A stretch of DNA of 58,924 nucleotides from Nocardia abscessus NBRC 100374. GTDB taxonomy: Bacteria; Actinomycetota; Actinomycetes; Mycobacteriales; Mycobacteriaceae. The position numbers and the translations under genes are program-made. How positions within the stretch are numbered: position 1 is the first letter of the stretch; each line of letters begins with the position of its first letter. Below, piece by piece: positions 8,862 to 17,491 of the stretch. The notes beneath the pieces are model-generated. The model searched no databases and had not been told where the DNA came from. It saw only the letters and a list, made by a program, of their open reading frames with translations. The stretch spans positions 1 to 58,924 of the forward strand of contig NZ_BAFP01000267.1 of NCBI RefSeq assembly GCF_000308455.1. Direction: 5' to 3'.

Positions 8862-9509
8862 TCAGCGCAGTGCCGCGGTGACGGTGCTGTACATGGTGGT
8901 TTTTATGGCGGCGAGCGTTGCGGGGTTCTTGCCGATGATGGGGGTGAGCCGGTCGACGGCAGTAGTGAGAAGCTCGGCTTCGGAAGCGGTGGCGTCGACG
9001 AGTCCGGCGGCCAGGGCGTCCGGGCCGCCGAAACGGTGGCCGGTGGTCATGGCGGTCACCGCGGCCTGGGAGTTGAGCTTGGCCTGGATGAGGGCGGCCA
9101 TGCCAGGGGTGAAGGGGATGTTGATGTCGACCTCGGGGAAACAGTAGTAGCCACGGTCCTCGCGCATGACGCGGTAATCGTGGGCGATGGCCAGCATGGC
9201 GCCTGCGCCGAAGGTGTGGCCGTTGACCGCGGCGATGGTGGGCAGCGGGAAGGTGAGGATTCGGGCGAACAGTTCCTGGACGCGGGAGACGTACCACTCG
9301 GCGCGGTCGCCGTTGGCCATCAGCCAGTCCAGGTCCAGGCCGTTGGAGTAGAACTTCCCGCTGCCGGTAGTGACCAGGCCTTGAGCGTCTCGCTCGATGG
9401 CGTCGAGGTGGGCATTGACAGTGTCGAGCCAGTCCGGCGAGAACCGGTTCTCGCCGTCTCCGAGGGTCAGCACGGCGATCTTGTCCTGATAGTGCAGGTT
9501 CGCGGTCAT
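8862..9509 (-). CDS. enoyl-CoA hydratase/isomerase family protein
   Basis: The protein has 215 residues from ATG 9509, chosen because GAAAGGAAA lies just upstream; the longer reading frame adds only the tail of the preceding TetR gene. Crotonase features are present: the substrate-binding block GSGKFYSNGLDLDWL at about 49-63 and the oxyanion-hole region AAVNGHTFGAGAMLAIAHDY at about 93-112. At 215 residues it is shorter than classical 250-260-residue hydratases, like the short ECI/ECH-type homologues. It acts on acyl-CoA in the cytosol; the exact reaction is uncertain. Confidence 0.85.
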   Translation of the reverse strand: MTANLHYQDKIAVLTLGDGENRFSPDWLDTVNAHLDAIERDAQGLVTTGSGKFYSNGLDLDWLMANGDRAEWYVSRVQELFARILTFPLPTIAAVNGHTFGAGAMLAIAHDYRVMREDRGYYCFPEVDINIPFTPGMAALIQAKLNSQAAVTAMTTGHRFGGPDALAAGLVDATASEAELLTTAVDRLTPIIGKNPATLAAIKTTMYSTVTAALR

Positions 9510-9520
9510 GGGGTTTCCTT

Positions 9521-10177
9521 TCACTTCGTAGTGGTTGGGGTGGTGCCACTGCTGAGCTGCGGTGGCGGTAGGGGTAGGGCCAGTACCGCACGGACGGCGG
9601 CCGCGAGGCGTTGCCGCACTGCGGGATCGGGGTTTCGTCGGCCTCGCAGCAGCAGTGCGGTGGGCAGTTCCACCACGCAATCGCGGATGACCGCGACGGC
9701 CTCGCGATCGCCCCGATCGAACACGCCGCGCGACAAACCGAGGAACAGCTCGACCAGGAACTGATCGAGTTGGCGCAGTTCCCCGGCGATGTCGTCGGGA
9801 ATCTCGCTGGAACCGAGCAGTTCCTGCCGGGACACAGTCAGCAGGAAGCGACCCGATGCCGGTTGCTGTAGCAGGAATTCGGCGGGCGTGTCGGCTGCGG
9901 CGACGACTGCCTCCACCGCGTCTTCAGGGGAGGTCCCCGCGGCCCATGCGCGGTCGACCGCCTCGCGCTGTAGGGCGAGAAACCGCTGCGCGGCGCGCAG
10001 CCAGACCCGGCCCAGCAGCCCGGCGCGGGAGCCGAACGCGTGATAGATCGCCCCGTTGGACACCGAGGTGGCTTCCGAAAGCGCACGGACGGTCACCGCG
10101 GCCGGTCCGGAGTCCACGGCCATTTGCTCGGCGGCATCCATCAGGTGATCGAGGTCGTGCATTCGAGGGCGGGGCAT
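9521..10177 (-). CDS. TetR/AcrR-family transcriptional regulator
   Basis: The protein has 218 residues, with the DNA-binding helix-turn-helix at about 27-47 (VTVRALSEATSVSNGAIYHA) followed by FGSRAGLLGRVW. It is the first gene of the operon that continues with the enoyl-CoA hydratase 11 bp downstream, so it likely controls fatty-acyl-CoA genes and its own synthesis. The dyad at 10193-10206, just upstream of its start, is the probable operator. Confidence 0.85.
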   Translation of the reverse strand: MPRPRMHDLDHLMDAAEQMAVDSGPAAVTVRALSEATSVSNGAIYHAFGSRAGLLGRVWLRAAQRFLALQREAVDRAWAAGTSPEDAVEAVVAAADTPAEFLLQQPASGRFLLTVSRQELLGSSEIPDDIAGELRQLDQFLVELFLGLSRGVFDRGDREAVAVIRDCVVELPTALLLRGRRNPDPAVRQRLAAAVRAVLALPLPPPQLSSGTTPTTTK

Positions 10178-10192
10178 ATGCTGGAGAGTAAC

Positions 10193-10206
10193 AGAGCACC
10201 TGCTCT
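10193..10206. promoter_or_regulatory. candidate TetR operator (AGAGCA-CC-TGCTCT)
   Basis: A perfect 6-bp inverted repeat with a 2-bp spacer lies 15 bp upstream of the TetR start at 10177, in the only AT-richer part of the gap. Its position fits autorepression of the TetR / hydratase / DUF4442 operon. Confidence 0.55.
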
Positions 10207-10274
10207 ATAACTAGTGAGTCCTGTGCCCATCGGCGGTTCTCACAGGTCGAACGCGTTGGCGGGTCGCAGGGAGG

Positions 10275-10370
10275 CGTCGGCGAGCGCTCGTCTGTGTGAA
10301 TGTCGCCGCGCCGGTGCTCGACGCCGACGGGCGGGTGCCCGCGGCAGTCAGCGTCAGCGGATCTCTTCGT
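10275..10370 (+). pseudogene. remnant of an IclR-family regulator (effector-domain tail)
   Basis: One forward frame from about 10296 reads VNVAAPVLDADGRVPAAVSV followed by SGSL. This matches the highly characteristic C-terminal part of the IclR effector domain (VAAPV-D-GRV-AA-SVSG). A preceding frame-shifted piece (GERSSV) fits the residues normally just before it. No helix-turn-helix or start is present, so this is a short decayed fragment. Confidence 0.5.
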
Positions 10371-10710
10371 GGCGGCGGGTCTGCGAACCTTCGTTTTTCA
10401 TCGATGGCGCCTCAACAACGGCAGCGTCTCGATGCGCCTGTCAATGGGTCGCGTAACTACGAATGGCACTGAGCGATTGAGATGCAGCCGTCGTTGAGGT
10501 CCCGGCGGCCGTCACTTCCAGGGCGATGTCGATGATCAGATCTTCCGTATGCCACGCACGTCGATGCTGTATCGCTCGAAGGCGGCGGGTTCCGCGTGGC
10601 GCAGAAAACTCGAGTAGACGGGCCGGCAAAGCCGAGCGAGAAGGTCTCGCGGTCACGCGAACCGACCGAACCCATCAGATGTCGCAGCGGGCGGCATCAG
10701 TCGTGTTCGT
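10371..10710. other. intergenic stretch, nothing recognised
   Basis: About 340 bp between the IclR remnant and the small minus-strand ORF. All frames are short or arginine/serine-rich in a way typical of non-coding high-GC DNA; no dyad or RNA was recognised. Confidence 0.3.
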
Positions 10711-10920
10711 TCATCGCCAGAGCCGCTGACAAGGCATGGGCTGCAAGGCTTCGCGCATATCCTGATCGATTTGAATTGTTGCCACTCCCATTTCATACGC
10801 TGCCTTCGCAAAAGTGTGCGCTGCTAGGGGGCCGGCCTGGTAGTGCATCGGCGGCCAACCCGGAAATCGGACTGTGACATGGCATTGCATGGCATTGCTT
10901 TCGTCGTACGGCGCGGTCAT
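10711..10920 (-). CDS. hypothetical small protein, 69 aa
   Basis: ATG at 10920 opens 69 codons. The peptide has balanced composition (MTAPYDESNAMQCHVTVRFP, then MHYQAGPLAAHTFAKAAYEM) unlike typical shadow frames, and no Arg/Ser-rich bias. No family is recognised. It overlaps the 3' end of the decayed DUF6069-like gene, and the ribosome-binding site is weak. It may be a small gene or the out-of-frame tail of an older one. Confidence 0.4.
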   Translation of the reverse strand: MTAPYDESNAMQCHVTVRFPGWPPMHYQAGPLAAHTFAKAAYEMGVATIQIDQDMREALQPMPCQRLWR

Positions 10921-11177
10921 GCGACACCAGCAACACGGTGATGGCCGATCGGGTCCAGACGATCGGAGCTCGGTTGGTCAACCGGCCCAGCCACTTCCGC
11001 GTCGCTGAGGCGAGCAGGGATACGACCAGCGTGCTGCCGACGACGAGAGGAAGACCGACGACCTGGGCCGGCCGTCCGTTGCGAGTATCGACGCGCAGTT
11101 CGACGCCGAGGCTGTGGGCTGCGGTCCAGCAGCAGGGCTGCGGCCGGGGCGGTGCGGGCGGAGGGCATCCCGTTCAT
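10905..11177 (-). pseudogene. DUF6069-like membrane protein, frameshifted
   Basis: The ATG at 11177 overlaps the stop of the upstream CocE-type hydrolase (ATGA), so it was translationally coupled. The first frame gives MNGMPSARTAPAAALL. After the CTG repeat at about 11126-11134 the sequence continues in another frame as WTAAHSLGVELRVDTRNGRP, a long hydrophobic segment, then APIVWTRSAITVLLVS. This order (VDL-V motif, two transmembrane stretches) matches DUF6069 proteins. A single extra base disrupts it, and the 3' end has also lost family sequence. Confidence 0.5.
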
Positions 11178-12891
11178 TCGCCGTCCAGGATCGGCAGGAG
11201 CAGACGTGAGCTGGAGTGCACCGTGTTGACGCCCGCCGTGCCGACGGGGGCGTGACTGAACAGCAACATGGGCTGGAAGTCCTCGCGATTGTCGTCGCTG
11301 GTGAGGACCAATCGGATGCGGTGCCCGCGCTGGAACCGGCGGGCGTTGGCGACCAGCGGGATGCGGTAGTCGACCGGCTCCCCTGGAGGGACGGGAACCC
11401 GCGCCTGCATCGGGAGGACGGGTCGGCCGGTCCTACTCGCGTCCTCGTCGACGTGGCGCATGCTGGCGCGCAGCCAGCCCTGGGTGATGTCGGTAGCCTT
11501 GCCGTCCGGGCCGACGTCTTGCAGGAGCAGGATCCATGCCGTGTCGGTCGCGCTGCTGGTGGCGGTGAGCCGTAGTTCGGGGTGGCCGACCATGTCGATG
11601 TCGTCGGGAAGGGGGTCGCTGGTCCAACTCAGCTGTCCTGGCATGGGGTCCGCGCCGTCGGTGGCGTAACTACGCTCGCCCGGCCGCTCGTCGGCCGTAA
11701 GGGAGCCGTCGGCGCTGAGTGCCAGGGCGGTGTGGGTGGCAGGCGGGGGCCAGGAGTCGGCGGTGCGCCACTGTTCGGCCCCGGCAACCAGTAGCGGATG
11801 GTGGGGCCTTCGAGGATGCCGGTGTCCCGGCCCTTGAGCCAGTAGTCGAACCAGGCAAGGGCCTCGATATGCATGCTTTCCCATGGCCAGGGCAGACTGT
11901 GCTCCCCGAGCATGGCCATGCGCACGTTCGGGTTGTGCGCGAGAGCGTCCCAGGCTTCGAAGAGGCCGGTCAAGTGGAGGGGGACGCTGGACCACTCGCC
12001 GCCGAGGCAGACGGGTATGTCCACATCGGCGAGCAGTCCGGTCAGGTCACGCTCGTCCCACCACGCATCCCGGGTCGGGTGATCGGTGGCCACTGCCGCG
12101 AGCAGGCCGTTCCATGGGTGGGCGTCGTGCCCGAAGCGGCTGATCAGCCGCAGGCGGCGGTGTACCTGGACGGCATCGGCCTGGCGGAACCGCCGATGGA
12201 TGGCGGGGATGGCGAAGAACCGGCGCAATAGACGGGACAAGCCCTTGCGGTAGAGGCGGTCGCCATGGGCGGACAGGACGCCCAGCGCATGGATCCAGGG
12301 GTTGACGAAGGCCTCGTTCAACAGGCCGTTGTGGTACACGGCTTCCCGGACCTGGACAGTGACGTTGAAGGGGAACAGGGCCCCGAGGTGTGGTGGGCGC
12401 TGGGTGGCTGCCTCCAACTGGCTCATGGCGTAGTAGCTGATGCCGATCATGCCTACGTTCCCGTCGCACCAGGGCTGCTCGGCGATCCACTCGACCAGGT
12501 CGAACAGGTCCTTGCGCTCCTGCTCGTCGAAAAAGGTGTAGACACCCCCGGAGCCGACCGTGCCGCGGAGGTTGGCGATGACATGGGCGTAGCCGCGCGG
12601 CACCCAGTAGTCGCTGGCGCCGGCCTCGATAATCGCCGCGGGGGCGCCGAGGTCCTGGAGCTGGCGGGGGTAAGGCGCCGCCGCGAGGAGCGCGGGGAAC
12701 CTGCCCTCCTCGTCGGGCCGGTGAATGTCGGCCATGAGCTGGGTTCCGTCACGGACCGGGATGGGCACATTGTCCTCGCGGGTCGTCCCGTGCAGGGCCG
12801 TGGACAGGTTGCGGTACTGACGACCGGTCGTCTGCGGTCCGTTGAGCTGACGTTGACCGGGCTCCACTCCAGCAGCCTTGAATCTCGCCAT
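11174..12891 (-). pseudogene. CocE/NonD-family hydrolase (X-Pro dipeptidyl-peptidase type), frameshifted
   Basis: Starting at ATG 12891, the first frame encodes the alpha/beta-hydrolase part: VPIPVRDGTQLMADIHRP, RGTVGSGG, the nucleophile motif GMIGISYYAMSQ, and the cap region, up to GPTIRYWLPG. The C-terminal jelly-roll domain continues in another frame (AEQWRTADSWPPP to LLLPILDGE, ending 11174). Restoring one G in TGGTTG (minus strand, about 11787-11790) would give YWVAGAEQWR and a single protein of about 572 residues, normal for the family. Family members hydrolyse esters or acyl-peptides. Either a pseudogene or a sequencing error. It is probably controlled by the TetR at 13419 through the shared operators. 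Confidence 0.75.
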
Positions 12892-12900
12892 GACACCTTC

Positions 12901-12920
12901 ATTTCCACATGTACTGAAAT
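12901..12920. promoter_or_regulatory. operator copy 1, ATTTC-N10-GAAAT
   Basis: ATTTCCACATGTACTGAAAT lies 10 bp upstream of the CocE-type hydrolase start. It is one of three 20-bp dyads (also 12968 and 14116) found only around this hydrolase and the TetR at 13419-14036. Confidence 0.6.
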
Positions 12921-12967
12921 TAACTTGTCCTCACCGTACGCGCGTGGGTCAGCTGCGGGCAAGGGTA

Positions 12968-12987
12968 ATTTCCACATTCCGTGAAAA
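12968..12987. promoter_or_regulatory. operator copy 2, ATTTC-N10-GAAAA
   Basis: ATTTCCACATTCCGTGAAAA shares its first ten bases with copy 1 and sits 48 bp further upstream of the hydrolase, giving a tandem operator arrangement. Confidence 0.55.
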
Positions 12988-13122
12988 TATGGGGTGCCTG
13001 GGGCGCCGCCCGGCCGGTCGCTGCCTACCAGAGGTTCGCCGGGAGGTCGCCGCCACAAGTGCACACGTTGAGCGCGGCGCTATGCGAGCCGCGTTCAGCG
13101 GCAGGCGTTCGCCGCGAGGGGT

Positions 13123-13310
13123 CTACAACTCGAACCAGACGCGTTTGCCAGGTGGGAGCAGGACGGCACCCAAGCGGCGGGCAAAGGCGTCGACCAAGGG
13201 CAAGCCGCACCCGACCTCGTCCTCGTCCCTGACGCTCAATAGGGCAGTCGGACTGCGCGAATCGGCGGTGGCGGCGACCCGGGCGCCGCGCTCAGCGGGT
13301 GAAGGGACAG
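13123..13310 (-). pseudogene. C-terminal remnant of an RsbW-like ATP-binding regulator
   Basis: The minus frame ending at TAG 13123-13125 reads LLSVRDEDEVGCGLPLVDAF, then ARRLGAVLLPPGKRVWFEL. This matches the end of small actinobacterial HATPase proteins (G-GL-LVDALA-RWG, then PPGKTVWFEL). The N-terminal half and start are absent. It stands alone between the hydrolase promoter and the TetR gene. Confidence 0.55.
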
Positions 13311-13418
13311 GAGCAGGGTACGGGACAGCGTCATGTGGCGTTGCCGACCAGCTCGGACACCTGTAGCTCGGCAGCGTTGGCCCGGTGGCGAGGCTGCGGG
13401 CGGGGAGGTGCGTGGCGG

Positions 13419-14036
13419 TCAGGCGTTCCCCGGGATGTCCGCGCCCAGGGCGCCCGTGAGATAGTGCTGCACCGTCGGCGCGACCAGGCGGATGATCTGC
13501 TCCGAGGGGATGTCGGCGATGCGGTCGATCGCCCAGACATAACGTGTCATCGCAAGGCCCACGATCTGCGTAGAGACCAGATTTGCGCGAATTTCGGCCT
13601 CGTCATGGGGAAGGCTCGCCGACACGATCTGCAGGACGAGCGCGGAGAAGACGGAGCGGAGGCGCTCCATGGCGAAGGGCTCGTGACTTGCCGCGAGGAT
13701 GATCGAGCGCAGAACCTCCGCGGTGGCCGGGTCGTCCCACATGCGCAGCGCCGCGTCCACGAAGGCTCGCCCGCGCTGCTCCAGCGGCACCAGGGCGGCC
13801 TCGGCAATGCGCTCGCCGAAGGCAGCCGGCGGCTCCAGTGCAGCCTTCAGCAGTCCCGACTTGTTCGAGAAGTAGTAGTTCACCAGCGTGGGATCCACAT
13901 CGGCGGCCTGAGCCACCGACCGCAATGAGGTGCCGTTGTAGCCCCGCTCGGCGAAGGACTTGCGGGCCGCCGCCAGGATGCGGTCCGCCTGCGCGCCGCG
14001 TTCCCCACGCGGACCCCTTCCTGCTCGTGCCGCCAT
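13419..14036 (-). CDS. TetR/AcrR-family transcriptional regulator
   Basis: The protein has 205 residues from ATG 14036; a longer open frame upstream has no family sequence. The N-terminus is basic, followed by ADRILAAARKSFAERGYNGT and the helix-turn-helix SLRSVAQAADVDPTLVNYYF, an N-terminal type seen in many PsrA/AefR-like repressors. The C-terminal domain is alpha-helical. A dyad identical in form to two copies at the CocE-type hydrolase promoter lies 80 bp upstream, so it probably represses itself and that hydrolase. Confidence 0.85.
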   Translation of the reverse strand: MAARAGRGPRGERGAQADRILAAARKSFAERGYNGTSLRSVAQAADVDPTLVNYYFSNKSGLLKAALEPPAAFGERIAEAALVPLEQRGRAFVDAALRMWDDPATAEVLRSIILAASHEPFAMERLRSVFSALVLQIVSASLPHDEAEIRANLVSTQIVGLAMTRYVWAIDRIADIPSEQIIRLVAPTVQHYLTGALGADIPGNA

Positions 14037-14115
14037 TTCCCGCTGTCCCCTTTTGCCTATTCGATGAGCTCGCGTGATTGCCTGCTGATGCTGATTCAGC
14101 ACCTGGTCACAACAT

Positions 14116-14135
14116 ATTTCAGTATGTCGTGAAAT
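14116..14135. promoter_or_regulatory. operator copy 3, ATTTC-N10-GAAAT
   Basis: ATTTCAGTATGTCGTGAAAT lies upstream of the TetR start at 14036. Its left ten bases match the reverse complement of copy 1 (ATTTCAGTAC), supporting one protein binding all three sites. Confidence 0.6.
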
Positions 14136-14310
14136 TGCAACCAGCGTTCCGCTCCGGTCGATGCGCCGATGGACACGGCGCACCCTCCAGGTTGAGTGCG
14201 AGCAGCGGACAGACAGCTGGGTCGACCACCCTCGCCCTACCGGGGACAACTCGGCACGCCGGTCAGGGCGCAGCTGGATACAGGGGCGCCAGCCTGGCCC
14301 GGAAAAGCGA

Positions 14311-14336
14311 GAAACCCGCGCCGTAGCGCGGGTTTC
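14311..14336 (-). terminator. rho-independent terminator of the cold-shock gene
   Basis: A perfect 11-bp stem (GAAACCCGCGC with GCGCGGGTTTC) around the loop CGTA lies 15 bp past the cold-shock stop codon. On the minus strand it is followed by a short T run (GCTTTTCC). Confidence 0.85.
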
Positions 14337-14350
14337 CGGTTTGTCAGCTC

Positions 14351-14554
14351 CTAGATGGCGCGCACGCTCTGGGCCTGCGGACCCTTCTGGCCCTGGCCGA
14401 TCTCGAACTCGACACGCTGCCCCTCGTCGAGGGACTTGAACCCGGAGCCGGAAATCTCGGAGTAGTGAACGAAAACGTCAGGACCGCCACCGTCTTGCGC
14501 GATGAACCCGAAGCCCTTTTCGCCGTTGAACCACTTCACACTGCCTTGCGTCAT
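14351..14554 (-). CDS. cspA: cold-shock protein (CspA family)
   Basis: The 67-residue protein from ATG 14554 has the usual family length. RNP1 (KGFGFIAQD) is at about 13-21 and RNP2 (VFVHYSEI) at about 28-35. It binds single-stranded RNA and DNA in the cytosol and acts as an RNA chaperone. It is a single-gene unit, followed by a strong terminator at 14311-14336. A longer frame with 13 extra residues upstream is not supported by family length. Confidence 0.95.
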   Translation of the reverse strand: MTQGSVKWFNGEKGFGFIAQDGGGPDVFVHYSEISGSGFKSLDEGQRVEFEIGQGQKGPQAQSVRAI

Positions 14555-15075
14555 GTACTTTTTGTTGCTTTCTGTAGTAAGCCGAGCGATCACTTCAACA
14601 GCCCGTGCTCACCAGCAAGCATGCCACACCCCCGCCTCCTCATCACAAGGAGGTGAGGCGGCACACGCCGGCGCCGCCACCGAAGGTTGAGGTTGCCCCG
14701 CAACGCTGTCGGCCGCTGCCGTCCTCATGCGCGTCACGAGCGAGGAGGAAGCCCGTGATGGTCCATACCGTAGATCCCGCGCCGCAGGTTGCCTGAAACT
14801 CCAGATAACACATGTCTTTCCGCGTGTCGGCTGTAACAGATTGCCCGGCATCACCGAATACCTGATGGGTGCAGCCGTTTTGGTCACAACTGGCCAGTGC
14901 CCGACTCGGAGACGAGCGCTGCCGCCGAACCAAGTACACAAATCCCCCTGCACGGCGGCAGCGCCCCGGTCCTCACACCGAATAGTTCGCCGCCGCGATC
15001 CCGGCTGACGACAACGGTTTCGGCGCTACGCCAGGAGTTGCGGGCAGGACCGGACTCGTTCATGCACGCCGCGGC
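14555..15075. other. intergenic region, cold-shock leader and unassigned DNA
   Basis: This 521-bp region lies between hmp and the cold-shock gene, both on the minus strand. The part next to 14554 is the probable cold-shock promoter and leader. The rest has lower GC and Cys-containing short frames on the minus strand (for example 14643-14939), none of which I can assign. Nothing else is supported. Confidence 0.3.
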
Positions 15076-16299
15076 CTATGCCGGGGCGGCGGCCCAGCTG
15101 TCCGGGCCGAAGACCTCGTAGTGGATATTCTCGGCCGCTACGCCGTTGCCCAAGAGTGCCTCGCGCATGCCGAGCATGAAAGGCAGTGGCCCGCAGAGGT
15201 ATGCCCGGGTACCGGCCGCGATAGTGATTTCGCCGAGGTCGGCGCGGCCTTCCCACAACCTGTGTTCGGGGCGGCGGGCGCCGAGATCCTCATACCAGCG
15301 ATACATCACCGCGTACGGCAGGCGTTCGACGAGTTCGGCCAGTTCCGCGCGATGGGCATGGCTGCTGGGCGAGCGATCGGCATGCAGCACCGAGATCGGG
15401 CGGCTGTCGGCCGTGCCGGCGAGGTGACTGAGCATTCCCATCATCGGCGTGCATCCGATACCCGCGGAGATCAGCAGCAGCGGCGCGTCGTCGTCCTGGA
15501 GGACCAGATCACCGAACGGCGTGGTCACCTCCAGCATGTCACCTTCGAATACGTTGCGATACAGGAAATTCGACACCTCCCCCGCTGGTGCGATCGAGCC
15601 ATCCGGCAGGGTGTGAGCGTCGACCCGTTTGACAGTGATGCGCCAGTCCTCGCTCGACGGCGCCGACGACAGACTGTACTGGCGAATTTGGCGCGCACCG
15701 TCCTCGAGACGCGCAGCCACCGAGAGGTATTGGCCCGGAGAGAAGGGCGGCAGTGGTGTGCCGTCTACCGAGGTGAGCACGAAGGAGACCGTGTCGGCGG
15801 ACTCGTGGCGCCGTTCGCGCACGCGCACCTGCCGCCAGACGTCACCCACCGCGACACCCGCGGACCGGTAGAGGCCGGCCTCCATGGAGATCAGCGTCTC
15901 GGCCATCAGCCAGTACAACTCGTCCCACGCAGCGGCGACCTCGGCGGTGACGGCGTCACCGAGCACCTCGGCGATGGCTTCGAACAAGTACTTGTGCACG
16001 ATCTGGTACTGGGCGGGCTCGATGCCCAGGGAGGCATGCTTGTTCGCGATCCGCGACAGAATGAGGTCGACACGGGCCTGATCGGGTTCGAGTTGCAGCG
16101 CCGCGAAGGCGGCGATAGCACCGGCGAGGGCTTTCTGCTGTCCGCCCTGCTTCTGGTTGCCACGATTGAACAGATCGCGTTCGAGTTCGGGGTGGGCGGC
16201 GAACATCTTGCGGTAGAACAGCGTCGTGATGTCGTCGATGGCGGCGCCTACCGCGGGCAGGGTGGCCCGGATCGTTTCTTTCGTGGTGGCCGAGAGCAT
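15076..16299 (-). CDS. hmp: flavohemoprotein, nitric oxide dioxygenase
   Basis: The 407-residue protein has the complete Hmp architecture: a globin domain (1-138) with Tyr29 (LFYRKMF) and the proximal His88 (IANKHASLGI), a FAD-binding barrel with RQIRQYSLS at about 203-211, and an NAD-binding domain with AGIGCTPMMGML, ending in YEVFGPD. The enzyme oxidises NO to nitrate with O2 and NAD(P)H in the cytosol. It follows nsrR with a 1-bp gap, so it is co-transcribed with and presumably repressed by NsrR. Length is normal for the family. Confidence 0.95.
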   Translation of the reverse strand: MLSATTKETIRATLPAVGAAIDDITTLFYRKMFAAHPELERDLFNRGNQKQGGQQKALAGAIAAFAALQLEPDQARVDLILSRIANKHASLGIEPAQYQIVHKYLFEAIAEVLGDAVTAEVAAAWDELYWLMAETLISMEAGLYRSAGVAVGDVWRQVRVRERRHESADTVSFVLTSVDGTPLPPFSPGQYLSVAARLEDGARQIRQYSLSSAPSSEDWRITVKRVDAHTLPDGSIAPAGEVSNFLYRNVFEGDMLEVTTPFGDLVLQDDDAPLLLISAGIGCTPMMGMLSHLAGTADSRPISVLHADRSPSSHAHRAELAELVERLPYAVMYRWYEDLGARRPEHRLWEGRADLGEITIAAGTRAYLCGPLPFMLGMREALLGNGVAAENIHYEVFGPDSWAAAPA

Positions 16300-16300
16300 G

Positions 16301-16774
16301 TCATTCTCCGATCGTTGCAGAAATCTGAGGGTCGGTGCCGCCTACCCGGGGCAGGGCGAGAAGGACGGAGCGGGCGGGACTTCGAGTGAGGTCGTCGATG
16401 GTGACGGTGTCGAGGGACTCGAAGAATGCTTCCTGGGCGCGGCGTAGCGCCGAGCGCAACAGACACCCTGACCGCAGCGGGCACGGATTGGCGCCGTCGC
16501 ATTCGACTACTTCCGCCTCGCCCTCGAGTCGGCGTGCCAGCCATCCGACCGAGGCGGTACGCCCGAGTTCGGTGATGACCAGACCGCCGCCGCGTCCGCG
16601 GCGCGCGTCCACGATGCCCAGTTCGCCGAGCCGGGTGATCACTTTCGCCGCGTGCGCGTAGGACACCGACAACTCCTCGGCGATCTCCCGGCTTCCTGGA
16701 CGTTCACCGCTGCCTACCACCGCCAGTCGCATGACGACCCGTAGCCCGAGGTCGGTGAAGCGGGTGAGCTGCAT
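16301..16774 (-). CDS. nsrR: Rrf2-family nitric-oxide-sensing repressor NsrR
   Basis: The 157-residue protein has the Rrf2 winged helix (LTRFTDLGLRVVMRLAV; SYAHAAKVITRLGELGIVDA). Three cluster-ligand cysteines are in NsrR spacing (C92, C98, C104). Asp8 is present, the residue that serves as fourth ligand in Streptomyces NsrR. Pairing with hmp, 1 bp downstream, supports NsrR over other Rrf2 proteins. The [4Fe-4S] cluster would be destroyed by NO, relieving repression of the operon. The AT-rich 16780-16815 region is the expected promoter and operator, but no site could be pinned down. Confidence 0.9.
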   Translation of the reverse strand: MQLTRFTDLGLRVVMRLAVVGSGERPGSREIAEELSVSYAHAAKVITRLGELGIVDARRGRGGGLVITELGRTASVGWLARRLEGEAEVVECDGANPCPLRSGCLLRSALRRAQEAFFESLDTVTIDDLTRSPARSVLLALPRVGGTDPQISATIGE

Positions 16775-17080
16775 GTCCAGAAGATACGATAATTCGCATT
16801 CGCGATACCAATTATGTGAGCGGGATAACCTGGTCGGGACACCATGCCCAGGTCGCGCACATGAGGCTCACCGCAATTGCCGCGCCGGGCATTCGGCCGG
16901 CGCATCTCGCGGCCGTAGCGCAACACCCGCGGCGGAGCTGCGGGTCGTTGCGCCTCTCGGTCGAGGCCCATTGGCCCTGGGTCGCGCCTCGGCTGGACCA
17001 GATACTGAATGCCGAGCCGTGAGCCGCGCGGAACAACAGCAAGCCGCGCCCACCCGCGAATTGACCGAAAGGCCGCTGAG
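16775..17080. promoter_or_regulatory. nsrR promoter side and unassigned DNA
   Basis: This 306-bp region carries the nsrR-hmp promoter at its left end, where GATACGATAATTC and GCGATACCAATTAT give an AT-rich patch. The right part leads to the broken USP gene and shows no recognisable gene. Confidence 0.35.
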
Positions 17081-17405
17081 ATGACCGTCCAACACCGTCT
17101 CGATCTTCACGGCTCGGCTTCGGCGGCGGTGATAGTGGGGACCGACGGCTCAACGGCCAGCGCCCGAGCCGTGGCCTGGGCATGAACAGGTCTTTCGCAG
17201 CGGCCCGGTGGTGGTCGGCGTGGACGCGAGCCCCGTCGGGGAGTCCGCGATCGAAGCAGCGTTTCACGAAGCGTGTGAGCGTGATGCCGAACTCGTAGCG
17301 GTCCACGCCTGGAGCGATCTGTCCGAGGGACGATTCGCCGGTACGAGCTATCTCGACATTCCGATCGCCGAGCTGGAAACCGCCGAACACGCCCTCGTGT
17401 TCTCG
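17081..17405 (+). pseudogene. universal stress protein with internal deletion
   Basis: ATG 17081 opens a normal USP N-terminus (SASAAVIVGTDGSTASARAV, then AWA) but hits TGA after 34 codons. In another frame immediately downstream, a second-domain start follows (GPVVVGVDASPVGESAIEAA and onward to ELETAEHALV), then family similarity stops. The rest of domain 1 and the end of domain 2 are missing. It is thus a tandem-USP gene reduced to two stubs, at the left edge of the dormancy island. Confidence 0.7.
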
Positions 17406-17491
17406 TGGGGGCACTCCGGCAGGCACGGTGACCACCGGGCCGCGACATCCACCCAGCGGCGGCCCACTTCGACAACACAAGAGGAATCACC

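Noticed and set aside
15121..16389. Plus-strand open frame of 422 codons opposite hmp
   Set aside because: It is a codon-bias shadow of hmp and nsrR; the minus-strand proteins carry all expected domains.
16780..16815. Defined NsrR binding site upstream of nsrR-hmp
   Set aside because: The patch is AT-rich with partial repeats, but no dyad matches a known NsrR site well enough to call.
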